Source: CAVWDI01 sp046259385 (lineage in GTDB: Bacteria > Chloroflexota > Anaerolineae > Anaerolineales > UBA4823). Taken from it: DNA of 36,579 bases. The translations under genes were made by a program, and so were the position numbers. The notes under the pieces are model-generated. The model saw nothing but the letters and a program-made list of their open reading frames with translations. It had not been told where the DNA came from and made no database searches. This document shows, piece after piece, positions 17,211 to 25,861 of this stretch (within the stretch, counting starts at the first letter, position 1; every line of letters begins with the position of its first letter). The DNA lies in contig JBJYWI010000189.1 of NCBI GenBank assembly GCA_046259385.1, positions 1 through 36,579 on the forward strand. The letters run 5' to 3'.

Positions 17211-17978
17211 ATGGATACCAATGAATATAAATTCCTTTCTGAAATAATATCTGCTGCGGAGATCATACGGGCAAGTGAGAATGCAGTTGTACTGACAGGT
17301 GCAGGGATTTCAACACCTTCAGGAATTCCCGATTTTCGATCGAAGGACAGCGGGTTGTGGACTGAATACGATCCATTTGAGGTTGCCTCTTTGATCTCTT
17401 TTCGCCAAAATCCTGAAAATTTTTATAATTGGATTCGACCGCTCGCTATTCAAATCATTGAAGCCAAGCCAAACTTAGCTCACATCGGCCTAGCTGATTT
17501 AGAGAGCAGGGGGGATATAAAAGCGATTATTACTCAGAATATTGATGGTCTACATCAAATGGCTGGATCTCAGAGGGTACTCGAAGTCCATGGTTCGTGG
17601 AAAAGTCTTACATGCACAGCATGTTTTAAATGTTTTGAATCTGTTGGGTTATTAGCACCATTTCTAAATGAAGGTGTTATTCCGCTTTGTAAAGATTGTG
17701 GAAGTGTTTTGAAGCCCGACTTAATATTGATGGGGGAACAATTGCCAGCCAGGATTTGGATGGAGGCTGCTAATATTTCGAGGTCATGTGATGTAATGAT
17801 TGTTGCTGGCTCATCCTTAGAAGTATACCCTGTAGCAGAACTACCACTGCAAGCCATTGAACAAGGTGCAAAGTTGATAATAATCAATAGATCAGAGACT
17901 TACCTCGACGAGCTTGCGAGTCTGGTGATTAATCATGATGTCGCCAGTGTAATTCCACAAATTGTGCAGCATATTTGA
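17211..17978 (+). CDS. SIR2-family NAD-dependent protein deacylase (sirtuin)
   Basis: 255 residues, the usual size of a compact bacterial sirtuin. NAD-binding GAGISTPSGIPDFRS begins at residue 30, TQNIDGLH follows, and the catalytic His127 is in VLEVHGSW. A zinc module has CTAC (from Cys135) and, about 30 residues on, CKDC. KPDLILMGEQLP replaces the common RPDVVxFGE segment, and GSSLEVYPVAELP is conserved. The family removes acyl groups from lysines using NAD. The substrate specificity (acetyl or longer acyl) cannot be decided. Its 3' end abuts a decayed alcohol dehydrogenase on the other strand. Confidence 0.93.
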   Translation: MDTNEYKFLSEIISAAEIIRASENAVVLTGAGISTPSGIPDFRSKDSGLWTEYDPFEVASLISFRQNPENFYNWIRPLAIQIIEAKPNLAHIGLADLESRGDIKAIITQNIDGLHQMAGSQRVLEVHGSWKSLTCTACFKCFESVGLLAPFLNEGVIPLCKDCGSVLKPDLILMGEQLPARIWMEAANISRSCDVMIVAGSSLEVYPVAELPLQAIEQGAKLIIINRSETYLDELASLVINHDVASVIPQIVQHI

Positions 17979-17984
17979 TATGTG

Positions 17985-18385
17985 GTATCCATTTATAAGT
18001 CACCGGATCGAGTAAAACCTTCAAGATTCCTGGTTGAGCAGCCGTTTCGAAAGCTCTTAAACAATCAATAAGGGGGGAAGCGGTCAGCAATAAGAAGTTC
18101 AGGATTAATCAATCTCTTCTCCATCAACCGCAGGGCTGGTTCGAATGGACCGCAGCGCAATCCAACCAGCGTGATTTCATCAACTACAATTTCTCCAACG
18201 AATTCATGTCCTAATATCCCTGTAAAAGGATAATAGCCGCGAACCATTTACAGATCAGTTACACAGATCCCGCAAGCCTGACTTTAATCAAAACCTCATC
18301 TTCATGTGGGATTGGGGTTTGCAAATCCGTTCTTATTGATAAGCTTTTGTTATCGGGCCAGATTCCATTCAAAATAAAACGATCT
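17985..18385 (-). pseudogene. Decayed zinc-type alcohol dehydrogenase (MDR family)
   Basis: Reading the minus strand from about 18385 gives family-like pieces in shifting frames. First comes GIWPDNKSLSIRTDLQTPIP with HEDEVLIKVRLAG. After a frame change comes ICVTDL, then a TAA, then MVRGYYPFTGILGHEFVGEIV (the GroES-like N terminus). This joins directly to VDEITLVGLRCGPFEPALRL and INPELLIADRFP, which belong near the C terminus, so roughly 230 residues are deleted. A run of six G (18072-18077) then shifts the frame. Beyond it the C-terminal DCLRAFETAAQPGILKVLLDP continues into the end of the sirtuin gene. At least two frameshifts, one stop and one large deletion make it nonfunctional. It fills the gap between the sirtuin gene and the next small gene. 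Confidence 0.8.
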
Positions 18386-18410
18386 CTATAGTAAATCTTT
18401 GCCCCTGAAT

Positions 18411-18641
18411 TTAATCATCACAAGTTTTTTCACTCAGGTGCGCTGCGTTGCTTAAAGCGCTTGCCAACGCACGCGCCTGTAAGGGGGTGATATATAGGTT
18501 TGATTGCTCAGCCCCGAAAATTTTTTCTTCTTCTGGGCAATCTTCAATTATTGACAGACAAATGTTATTGTGGAAATCACAATCCTTTTGCTCATAAAAA
18601 ATATTTATCATCAGACTTTCGTCCAGGAGATAGATAGGCAT
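18411..18641 (-). CDS. Small hypothetical protein downstream of mutL
   Basis: 76 residues, acidic, no membrane segment. I do not recognise a named family. The C-terminal part (LYITPLQARALASALSNAAHL) looks like a short amphipathic helix motif. The gene is credible because AGGAGG precedes the ATG at good spacing and because it follows mutL by 47 bases on the same strand, so it is probably co-transcribed with it. Three of its residues are cysteines, without a metal-site pattern. No function is proposed. Confidence 0.6.
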   Translation of the reverse strand: MPIYLLDESLMINIFYEQKDCDFHNNICLSIIEDCPEEEKIFGAEQSNLYITPLQARALASALSNAAHLSEKTCDD

Positions 18642-18688
18642 GGTTACCCTCCTGATTTGGAAATTTTACACTTGTTGAGAACGACAAA

Positions 18689-20452
18689 TTAGCGCGGGCC
18701 TCTTCGTCCAAACTGCCTTTCGAGAAGATCTACTGATAAGTGAACCATTGTTGGCCTGCCATGTGGACATGTTCGAGGAGATTGACAGTTTTCCAGATCA
18801 TTTATGAGAGTGCTCTGTTCTTCTTGGGAAAGGATCTGCCCAGCCCGAATTGCTACACGTTTACAGATTCTGGCTATGATCAGTGATTCGATTTCTGATT
18901 CCAAGGGAGTCTCATCCTCCTCGAAATCGTCAACAATTAATCTTAGAGCCTCAACAGGCTCGATTTTTGATAGGATAGCGGGAATTGACCTCAGGAGAAA
19001 AGTGTCTTTTCCAAATTTTTCTATCTGGAAACCTAGCTTGGACAATAAACTTATTTGATCTTCAAGAATTTCTGCCTGTTCGGTTGAAAGTTGTATGCTC
19101 TCTGGTTTGAGTAAGGATTGTGAAGCCATGTGCATATCTTTTTGCGCTGATAATCTTTCGAATAGAATACGTTCATGAGCTGCATGCTGGTCGATGAGAT
19201 ACAGCCCATCCGGGCCCTCAGCAACGAGATAAGCGGAGGCTACTTGACCAACTGGTCTCAATAGTGGAACTCTTAATTTGTTTAATCCAATTTGGGAAGG
19301 CAAGTCGCCTTCCGAATCCACATTCTCAGGGAATGTTCGAGAATCTGCTTCAATTTGCTCCAGCGGGACACTTGACCAATTCGAAGTGTGGTTATTAAGA
19401 GTTGCCGGTTGGTTGAGGCTGGAGATTTCTAGCCATTCAGTTCGTGGAATTAAATCTGGTATTTGTCCATGCGCAAGAAGAGCTTTGCGGACTGCATTTT
19501 GAATGGAGCTGAATATTCTGCCTGTATTTTTAAATCTAACTTCAGATTTTGTTGGATGGACATTAACATCGACCTGGTCGTAGGGCAATTCTATAAAAAT
19601 AAATGAGATAGGGTAACGTTTTGACATCAGAAACGTGTGATAGGCTTTTAATAATGCGCTGGTGAGCGTAGAATCCTGCACTGGACGGTGATTTACATAA
19701 AACAAAATATCTTTCCGATTCGAACGGGTTAACCCCGGTGGACTTGTATAACCATTCACAACTAACTCTTGATATACTGACTCAATCTCGATGAGAGCTC
19801 GGCCCATTGCCGGGTCATGTATCGAGGCAATTATCTCCCTGCGGTTACCATTTCCGCTTGTATGAAAAACCAGCCTGCCATCGTGGTGAAGTGCGAATTG
19901 GACGTTGGGAAAGGCAAGAGCATAGCGGTAAAGTATCGAGTTGATATGTCCTTTTTCAGTTCTCTCGTGTTTTAAGAATTTCAAGCGTGCTGGTACGTTG
20001 TAAAATAGGTTTTCGACTCTCACTGTAGTACCTTCTGGAGCGCCGGTTGGACTGACTTTAGATGGCATACCACCCTCGACAAGGATTTCCGCCGCATTCA
20101 TAGAACCAATTGGATTTGATTCAATCAATAATCTGGAGATTGAACCGATGGATGCCAGAGCCTCGCCGCGAAATCCCAGTGTGGCAATTTTTTCCAGGTC
20201 TTGGGGTTTTTCCAGTTTACTTGTTGCATGCCGTTGAACAGCTAGATGCAGTTCATCAGGTGGAATCCCCTTCCCGTTGTCTTTGACTTCAATCAAGCGC
20301 AAACCGGCATTTTTCACCAGGACAGTTATCTTACTGGCGGCGGCATCAAGCGAATTCTCGATAAGTTCTTTAACCACAGACGCAGGACGTTCTACCACTT
20401 CTCCGGCGGCAATTTGTGAGGACACTTTTTGAGATAGAAGCCGGATAGTCAT
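18689..20452 (-). CDS. mutL: DNA mismatch repair protein MutL with endonuclease motif
   Basis: 587 residues. The GHKL ATPase motifs are all present at the N terminus: VVERPASVVKELIENSLDA, DNGKGI, and TLGFRGEALASIGS. The dimerisation domain carries the C-terminal metal-binding endonuclease motif DQHAAHERILFE (residues 421-432). CPHGRPTMV near the end completes the zinc site. This is the nicking MutL of bacteria that lack MutH. No mutS is in the window. The ATG at 20452 has TATAAT only six bases upstream (20464-20459) and no ribosome site, so the message is probably leaderless. Divergent from the HAD phosphatase gene. Confidence 0.96.
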   Translation of the reverse strand: MTIRLLSQKVSSQIAAGEVVERPASVVKELIENSLDAAASKITVLVKNAGLRLIEVKDNGKGIPPDELHLAVQRHATSKLEKPQDLEKIATLGFRGEALASIGSISRLLIESNPIGSMNAAEILVEGGMPSKVSPTGAPEGTTVRVENLFYNVPARLKFLKHERTEKGHINSILYRYALAFPNVQFALHHDGRLVFHTSGNGNRREIIASIHDPAMGRALIEIESVYQELVVNGYTSPPGLTRSNRKDILFYVNHRPVQDSTLTSALLKAYHTFLMSKRYPISFIFIELPYDQVDVNVHPTKSEVRFKNTGRIFSSIQNAVRKALLAHGQIPDLIPRTEWLEISSLNQPATLNNHTSNWSSVPLEQIEADSRTFPENVDSEGDLPSQIGLNKLRVPLLRPVGQVASAYLVAEGPDGLYLIDQHAAHERILFERLSAQKDMHMASQSLLKPESIQLSTEQAEILEDQISLLSKLGFQIEKFGKDTFLLRSIPAILSKIEPVEALRLIVDDFEEDETPLESEIESLIIARICKRVAIRAGQILSQEEQSTLINDLENCQSPRTCPHGRPTMVHLSVDLLERQFGRRGPR

Positions 20453-20458
20453 GAAATT

Positions 20459-20464
20459 ATTATA
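20459..20464 (-). promoter_or_regulatory. -10 box of a probably leaderless mutL transcript
   Basis: TATAAT on the minus strand ends six bases before the mutL ATG, which puts the predicted transcription start at or next to the first codon. There is no Shine-Dalgarno. The -35 region is not convincing. Confidence 0.5.
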
Positions 20465-20541
20465 AGTGAATAAATATTAATGGAAAAGTAGCCGAATCGA
20501 AGAATTCTCCAGATGCACTGTTCCTGATTTCTCTTAATGGA

Positions 20542-20547
20542 TATAAT
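20542..20547 (+). promoter_or_regulatory. -10 box of a probably leaderless HAD phosphatase transcript
   Basis: TATAAT on the plus strand ends six bases before the ATG at 20554, the same arrangement as for the divergent mutL. No ribosome site is present. Confidence 0.5.
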
Positions 20548-20553
20548 TATTGA

Positions 20554-21201
20554 ATGTCAATTGAAACCCTTTTTTTCGACCTGGATGGTACGCTTTATCC
20601 CAATGATAACGGGTTATGGGAAATCATTGGTTCGCGTATGAACCAATTTATGGTTGAACGGATTGGAATTCCAGAAGATAGTGTGTCCAACCTGCGCAGT
20701 GAATACTTCCTAAAGTATGGGACTACCTTGCGGGGGTTGCAAATCCACCATCAGGTAAACGCGGACGAATATCTCAAATTTGTGCATGACTTGCCTCTTG
20801 AAGATTACCTGCAACCACAACCAGCGTTACGGGAGTTGCTGCAAAGGCTGCCTCCAAACCGTTGGATATTTACAAATGCAGACAAAGATCACGCATACCG
20901 GGTAATTTCCACCCTGGGTTTATTGGATTGTTTCGAAGGAATTATCGATATCCGGACGATTGATTTTATATGTAAACCAAATCCGGAAGCTTACCAAAAA
21001 GCGATAGCAATAGCGGGGAGTCCAAACGAAAAGAAATGTATAATGATCGATGACTCAACAAGGAATCTCATAACTGCGAAAGAAAAGGGTTTAACCACCG
21101 TACTGGTTGGTGAATCCGGAGAATTAAATTCCAGCATAGATTATGTAATTTCTAATCTGTCTGCGTTACAGCAAGAGATTCCAGAATTATGGGAATGGTA
21201 G
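20554..21201 (+). CDS. HAD-family pyrimidine 5'-nucleotidase-like phosphatase
   Basis: 215 residues. The HAD nucleophile motif is FFDLDGTLYP (Asp9, Asp11); motif II is IFTNADKDHA, motif III Lys lies in CKPNPEAYQKA, and motif IV is IMIDDSTRN. The helical cap with FLKYGTTLRGL and NADEYLKFVHD matches the SDT1/PHM8-type pyrimidine 5'-nucleotidase subfamily, which dephosphorylates UMP/CMP and some phosphorylated metabolites. Substrate is not provable from sequence. The next gene starts 64 bases on. Confidence 0.87.
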   Translation: MSIETLFFDLDGTLYPNDNGLWEIIGSRMNQFMVERIGIPEDSVSNLRSEYFLKYGTTLRGLQIHHQVNADEYLKFVHDLPLEDYLQPQPALRELLQRLPPNRWIFTNADKDHAYRVISTLGLLDCFEGIIDIRTIDFICKPNPEAYQKAIAIAGSPNEKKCIMIDDSTRNLITAKEKGLTTVLVGESGELNSSIDYVISNLSALQQEIPELWEW

Positions 21202-21265
21202 AATACCCATGCATATTGGACTAATTGTGTGTAGATAAGCTAATCAGCTCATATTTAGGCAATAG

Positions 21266-21514
21266 ATGGATTTTACAAACGCTCTGGTTATCGTTGCTGT
21301 GGCTCTGGTTCTGGTGATATTGTTGAATGTTGGTATTTATGCATCCTTCGCTGGTAAGAAGGGGAAAACATCTGGAACAGTTGGCTTGCTCAAAAATGCG
21401 TTTAAAAGAGCTAGAAATCCCTGGGAAGATGAAGATATTGCATTGAAGCAGTTGTCCGAGATTGTAACTAATCTAAAAAGGAAGGACAATTCGGAGGGGG
21501 AATTTGAAGAGTAA
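21266..21514 (+). CDS. Small single-pass membrane protein, unknown function
   Basis: 82 residues. One hydrophobic segment (ALVIVAVALVLVILLNVGIYA, about 6-26) is followed by a basic region (GKKGKTSGTVGLLKNAFKRAR) and an acidic, probably helical tail. By the positive-inside rule the tail faces the cytoplasm. I recognise no family. It lies between the phosphatase gene and the CoA-transferase gene with only five bases to the latter, so co-expression with it is likely. The ribosome site is weak. Confidence 0.6.
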   Translation: MDFTNALVIVAVALVLVILLNVGIYASFAGKKGKTSGTVGLLKNAFKRARNPWEDEDIALKQLSEIVTNLKRKDNSEGEFEE

Positions 21515-21519
21515 AAATC

Positions 21520-22317
21520 GTGTCTAAGATTGAAAAATTAGCAAAAAGTGTTGAGCATGTCAAATCTAGCAGCATGCTCGCTCTGGGTGGTATGACATTA
21601 TATAGAAGACCGATGGCATTTGTTCTTAATTTAATCAGGCGTTATTACCAAACTGGTGAACCGAATAATTTGACTTTATTGTCTTTTGCTGCCGGGATGG
21701 AAAGTGATTTGCTAGTAGGCACAGGTATGGTTTCAAGGGTAAGGGCATGTTATTTTGGTTTGGAGATTTTTGGTTTAGCTCCTATGTTTACGTATTACGC
21801 TAACCGGGGTCAGGTTGAAGTAATCGAAGAAACCGAAGCAAGCCTGGCGTTTGGGTTGCGTGCTGAAATTGCTGGTGTTGGTTTTATGCCTGGCAGAGGC
21901 TGGTTGGGAACCGATTTACCCAAACTCCGGCCGGATGTAAAGTCAATCCTTGATCCCTATAAAGGAGAAGAACTGATTGCATTTCCTGCGATAAAGCCCG
22001 ATGTGGCGGTTATCCATGCAATTGAAGCAGACGAAGATGGAAATGCAATTATCGGAAAAAACAAATGTGTGGATGAAGAGTTAGTATTGACTTCTGATAA
22101 GGTGATAATTACTTCAGAAAAAATCGTTTCACCTCTAGAACAGGTTGACATAATCGGACCGTTGGTGCATAGCTTGGTGTTGGTACCCAACGGCGCTTTA
22201 CCAACTTCATGCCATCCGGATTATCCGATGGACGGTGATCAGATACTCGAATATGTTGAGCAGGTAAACGATCCTTCATCATATGAAACTTATATAAAAA
22301 GAAAATTGAACATTTAA
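21520..22317 (+). CDS. Family I CoA-transferase alpha subunit (glutaconate CoA-transferase A-like)
   Basis: 265 residues from GTG at 21520, with GAAGAG eight bases upstream inside the previous gene. The N-terminal GGMTLYRRPMAFVLNLIRR resembles the glycine-rich start of GctA/IpdA-type alpha subunits. FMPGRGWLGTDLPK, FPAIKPDVAVIHAIEADEDGNA and ITSEKIV follow the family. The enzyme moves CoA between carboxylic acids, but the catalytic glutamate sits on the beta subunit, normally encoded next door. Here the gene is followed by 256 noncoding bases and then a protease gene, so the partner must be elsewhere or absent. The substrate is unknown. Confidence 0.82.
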   Translation: MSKIEKLAKSVEHVKSSSMLALGGMTLYRRPMAFVLNLIRRYYQTGEPNNLTLLSFAAGMESDLLVGTGMVSRVRACYFGLEIFGLAPMFTYYANRGQVEVIEETEASLAFGLRAEIAGVGFMPGRGWLGTDLPKLRPDVKSILDPYKGEELIAFPAIKPDVAVIHAIEADEDGNAIIGKNKCVDEELVLTSDKVIITSEKIVSPLEQVDIIGPLVHSLVLVPNGALPTSCHPDYPMDGDQILEYVEQVNDPSSYETYIKRKLNI

Positions 22318-22403
22318 ATTTTCCTTTATTTGCCTTTACCAACACAGCGGTTCATACTGGTTTTTCATCTAAACCCCTTCTTTAATAGCATTCAGCTTAG
22401 AAA

Positions 22404-22469
22404 TTGACACTTACCTGTGATTTTTCATTCTATCGGAATATTTACATTTCTCTAATCGTTTTGTAATAA
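22404..22469 (+). promoter_or_regulatory. Promoter region of the Ctp protease gene
   Basis: Two candidates lie here. The first is TTGACA (22404-22409) with TTCTAT 18 bases on (22428-22433). The second is TTTACA (22441-22446) with TAATAA after 17 bases (22464-22469). The nonamer ATTCTATCG occurs at 22427-22435 and again at 22482-22490, 55 bases apart. Either promoter would leave a leader of about 100 bases or more before the ATG at 22574. Confidence 0.5.
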
Positions 22470-22573
22470 ATGTACAATAAAATTCTATCGAATTGATTAG
22501 AAATTCTCAGGATTATATTTATCCTTTCATTTAATATTTTGATAGTTGTTTTGGTTACGTTAGGAGTTATTTA

Positions 22574-23845
22574 ATGAAACTTAGGGTCTTGTTAGTAATT
22601 TCAGGTGTCCTGGTGGGATTATTGATTCTCAGTGGGATTTTTTCAGCCGGTTTTGTCGCGGGAAGGACAATTGCTTCAGTTGATGAGATTCCAGACCTGT
22701 TTTCTAAACCTACAGTGCAAATGGAAAGTATCCAAGAAGAATTCGTGGATGCTTCAAAGGGTGGAACACCAGAAGAACTTGAGGATCTTTTTGAACCTTT
22801 CTGGCAGTCATGGAATTTGATCGAAGCTGATTATGTCGACCAGCCTGTTGACAAAGAGGTCATGCTCAGAGGTGCTATCAAGGGATTGCTCGATTCACTT
22901 GGAGACCAGCATACCTCTTATCTTGACCCCGAAATGTTTAAGCGAGCCAATGCGACACTGGAAGGAGAGGAGTATGAAGGAATAGGCGCCTGGGTTGATA
23001 TTACTGGTGATTATCTTACAATAATCAGTCCTATGCCAGGATCACCCGCAGAAAAAGCCGGATTGCTTCCGGATGATAAGGTTATCGCAATTGATGGTGA
23101 TGACATGACTGGTATTGATGGTGAAGTTGTCCGCCAGCGAATTATCGGTCCTGAGGGCACAGTTGTTCAATTGACAATTCTACGTGAAGGGAATAATGAG
23201 GAACCATTTGAAGTCGAGGTAGAAAGAGCTAGTATCGTTGTACCAACCACTGATTATAAAATTTTGGACGAAAATATTGCATATGTGAGGTTATTTACTT
23301 TTGGCGACAGCACTGGGAAAGATCTAAAATCTGCATTAAGAAAATTACTTAGGGAAAAACCCGATGGATTGATTCTCGATTTACGCTATAACGGTGGAGG
23401 CTACCTGGATACAGCCATACAGGTTGTTTCAGAATTCATTGATGATGGCGTGGTTATGTATGAAGAGTTCGGTAATAATGAACGCAAAACATATAATGCG
23501 AGAAGCGGTGGAGTAGCGACCGAAATTCCATTAGTGGTATTGATAAATGAAGGTAGCGCGTCTGCATCGGAGATTGTTGCTGGCGCGATTCAGGATCGCG
23601 ACAGAGGTAAATTAGTTGGAACAACGTCCTTTGGAAAAGGTTCAGTCCAGGTGTACACACCATTACGGAATGACGAAGGCGCGGTCCGGATCACCATCGC
23701 CAGGTGGCTTACTCCGGATGGCCATCAGATCATGGAAGTTGGGCTTACCCCGGATTATTTTGTTGAAATAACTGAAGAGGATTTTCAAAATGGGGTAGAT
23801 TCCCAGCTGGAGAAGGCAATCGAGTTGCTTACACAAAAAAAATAG
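22574..23845 (+). CDS. C-terminal processing peptidase (S41 family, PDZ)
   Basis: 423 residues. An N-terminal signal or anchor helix (about 4-30) is followed by the S41 N-terminal helical part (LIEADYVDQPVDKEVMLRGA, then LDSLGDQHTSYLDPE). A PDZ domain (about 130-215; MPGSPAEKAGLLPDDKVIAI) precedes the catalytic core. The dyad is Ser330 in GSASASEIVAGA and Lys355 in SFGKGSVQ. These enzymes cleave from C termini of exported proteins in the envelope. AGGAG precedes the ATG. It is the first of three consecutive protease genes on the same strand. Confidence 0.94.
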   Translation: MKLRVLLVISGVLVGLLILSGIFSAGFVAGRTIASVDEIPDLFSKPTVQMESIQEEFVDASKGGTPEELEDLFEPFWQSWNLIEADYVDQPVDKEVMLRGAIKGLLDSLGDQHTSYLDPEMFKRANATLEGEEYEGIGAWVDITGDYLTIISPMPGSPAEKAGLLPDDKVIAIDGDDMTGIDGEVVRQRIIGPEGTVVQLTILREGNNEEPFEVEVERASIVVPTTDYKILDENIAYVRLFTFGDSTGKDLKSALRKLLREKPDGLILDLRYNGGGYLDTAIQVVSEFIDDGVVMYEEFGNNERKTYNARSGGVATEIPLVVLINEGSASASEIVAGAIQDRDRGKLVGTTSFGKGSVQVYTPLRNDEGAVRITIARWLTPDGHQIMEVGLTPDYFVEITEEDFQNGVDSQLEKAIELLTQKK

Positions 23846-23904
23846 ATGACTATATATTAGTTTTAAGATAATGAAAACGGTTTAATTATATTGGGAGGAT
23901 GATT

Positions 23905-24609
23905 ATGTATGGATTCTACCTGAACCCAAACTATCTGCTTTTTATGGCTCCGGCTCTAATTCTGATGCTGGTCGTTCAGTTTTACGTCAGGTCTGCGTAC
24001 AACAAATGGAGTAAAGTACCCGCCCGAAGCCGAATGTCTGGGAAAGATGCGGCAGAGAGGCTTATGCGCACTGGCGGTCTAAACCAGGTACGCGTCGAAG
24101 GAATACGAGGCAGGATGACGGATCATTACGATCCGCGCACAAAAGTATTGAGGCTTTCCCAGGGAGTATATGATGGAACTTCAGTGGCAGCCCTTGCAAT
24201 AACAGCCCATGAGTTAGGACATGCAATGCAGGACAATGAAGGCTATTTTCCATTAAGGTTCCGGTCTGCGGTCGTTCCGATGGTGAACATTGGGTCCTAT
24301 CTTGGTTGGATACTGATTATTATCGGAATGCTGCTTCAAATTGCAGGCATTGCCTGGTTGGGGTTGCTCGTGTTTTCAGGCGGTGCCTTGTTTGCATTGG
24401 CTACATTACCGGTTGAATTGAACGCCTCCTCACGCGCAAAACATTTGCTTGTCCAATCCGGGCTAATTGTAGGTGAGGATGAAAGACGTGGGGTTAATAA
24501 CGTATTGAATGCGGCCGCATTGACGTATGTTGCAGCGCTAGTCACTGCTGTGCTTCAGCTGCTGTACTGGGCTACAATGGTGCTTGGGATGGGAAGCCGT
24601 CGCAGATAG
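23905..24609 (+). CDS. Membrane zinc metallopeptidase, YugP-like
   Basis: 234 residues from the ATG at 23905, chosen because GGGAGG (23893-23898) lies six bases upstream; the ATG at 23899 abuts that site. An N-terminal hydrophobic stretch (NYLLFMAPALILMLVVQFYV) is followed by the zinc motif HELGH (His102, Glu103, His106) in TAHELGHAMQD. Two or three further membrane helices and a final helix near the C terminus complete the layout. This is the layout of Zn_peptidase_2 (YugP) proteins. Substrates are unknown for the family; membrane protein turnover is the usual suggestion. Confidence 0.9.
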   Translation: MYGFYLNPNYLLFMAPALILMLVVQFYVRSAYNKWSKVPARSRMSGKDAAERLMRTGGLNQVRVEGIRGRMTDHYDPRTKVLRLSQGVYDGTSVAALAITAHELGHAMQDNEGYFPLRFRSAVVPMVNIGSYLGWILIIIGMLLQIAGIAWLGLLVFSGGALFALATLPVELNASSRAKHLLVQSGLIVGEDERRGVNNVLNAAALTYVAALVTAVLQLLYWATMVLGMGSRRR

Positions 24610-24652
24610 TCGTTAACTGTAGTAATAAATACTAGCACATGGGTTTTGGAAT

Positions 24653-25804
24653 ATGAAAAACCAGGCTTTTCCATATTTAATTCTTTTCTTACTTGTTGGG
24701 ATAGTTGCAGGTTTGGCAGGCGTTATCGCTGGAAGCCTAGCTGTTTACACTGCTCTCAGTGACCAAACCGGTGGTATGGTCCAAGCTGCGACTGAATTAC
24801 CGAAACCTACCATGGTAATTTCAACAGATCAACCAGCTCAAATAGTCAGTTTAGATCAGGCTGTTACCCATGCGGTAGAAAGTGTTGGACCAGCAGTGGT
24901 CACTGTTGTTGGCACCATACCTGGGGGTGCTTCATTTTTTGGGGTTGTTCCAGATTCTTCCGTTAGCGGAAGCGGTGTATTTATTTCCAGTGAAGGATAT
25001 CTTGTTACAAATAACCACGTTCTTGAAGATGCGAATAAAGTAATTGTGATTTTAGCAGATGGGACAGAAAAACCAGCGGAGATTATTGGTACCGAAAAAT
25101 ATGCAGATCTGGCTATATTGAAAGTGGAAGGTGGAGTACCATCAGTAGCAACACTTGGGAACTCAGATGGTTTACGACCCGGTCAAACTGTCATAGCAAT
25201 AGGTTCTCCTCTAGGGGATTTTAAAAATTCCGTAACAGTGGGGGTAGTAAGCGCTACAGGCAGAATGCTAGACACCGGTCTGGGCTATGAAATCCAGGGT
25301 TTGATTCAAACAGATGCTGCAATTAACAGCGGGAATTCCGGGGGTCCGCTTGTGAACCTAAAAGGTGAAATCATTGGAATAAACACACTTGTAATTCGGG
25401 GTGACAGTATGGGTGGGGCACCTGCAGAAGGTTTGGGATTTGCAATTCCAACTAACACAGTGAGTGCTGTTGTTGAGCAGCTTATCCAGAAAGGTTATTT
25501 CTCACGACCCTATCTGGGGATAAACATGCAACCAATCACACCAGATCTTGCTGCTATGTATAATCTTCAGACAGAGTGGGGCGCATATGTAACAAGCATT
25601 TCATCAGACAGCCCGGCAAGACAAGCTGGCATGCAGCAAGGTGATATCATTATAAAGATCGGCGATATACATCTGGATGAAGATAACACATTCGCAAATG
25701 CTCTGTTTTCTTACTCGCCTGGCGAAACAATAGACCTCGAAGTGGTACGCCAGAGCCAAACAATTAAATTGCAGGTTACACTCGGGGAATCAAAACCGGG
25801 GTAA
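24653..25804 (+). CDS. HtrA/DegP-type serine protease with one PDZ domain
   Basis: 383 residues. An N-terminal anchor (about 6-34) is followed by the trypsin-like domain with the triad His122 (TNNHVLED), Asp152 (YADLAILKV) and Ser229 (NSGNSGGPL). A single C-terminal PDZ domain (about 285-380; DSPARQAGMQQGDIIIKIGD) fits the DegS/HhoA-like short form. It degrades or processes misfolded exported proteins. It lies 43 bases after the metallopeptidase gene, forming an envelope quality-control set with it and Ctp. The ATG at 24653 has only weak upstream purines. Confidence 0.95.
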   Translation: MKNQAFPYLILFLLVGIVAGLAGVIAGSLAVYTALSDQTGGMVQAATELPKPTMVISTDQPAQIVSLDQAVTHAVESVGPAVVTVVGTIPGGASFFGVVPDSSVSGSGVFISSEGYLVTNNHVLEDANKVIVILADGTEKPAEIIGTEKYADLAILKVEGGVPSVATLGNSDGLRPGQTVIAIGSPLGDFKNSVTVGVVSATGRMLDTGLGYEIQGLIQTDAAINSGNSGGPLVNLKGEIIGINTLVIRGDSMGGAPAEGLGFAIPTNTVSAVVEQLIQKGYFSRPYLGINMQPITPDLAAMYNLQTEWGAYVTSISSDSPARQAGMQQGDIIIKIGDIHLDEDNTFANALFSYSPGETIDLEVVRQSQTIKLQVTLGESKPG

Positions 25805-25847
25805 AAATTTTATAATTCGCAGCAATTACTTCCCAAGCATAATCCGT

Positions 25848-25853
25848 TATAAT
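25848..25853 (+). promoter_or_regulatory. -10 box of a probably leaderless transcript (flippase-like gene)
   Basis: TATAAT ends eight bases before the ATG at 25862, with a TTACTT 16 bases before it (25826-25831). No Shine-Dalgarno is present, so transcription likely begins at or within two bases of the start codon. Confidence 0.5.
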
Positions 25854-25861
25854 CAACTTTT

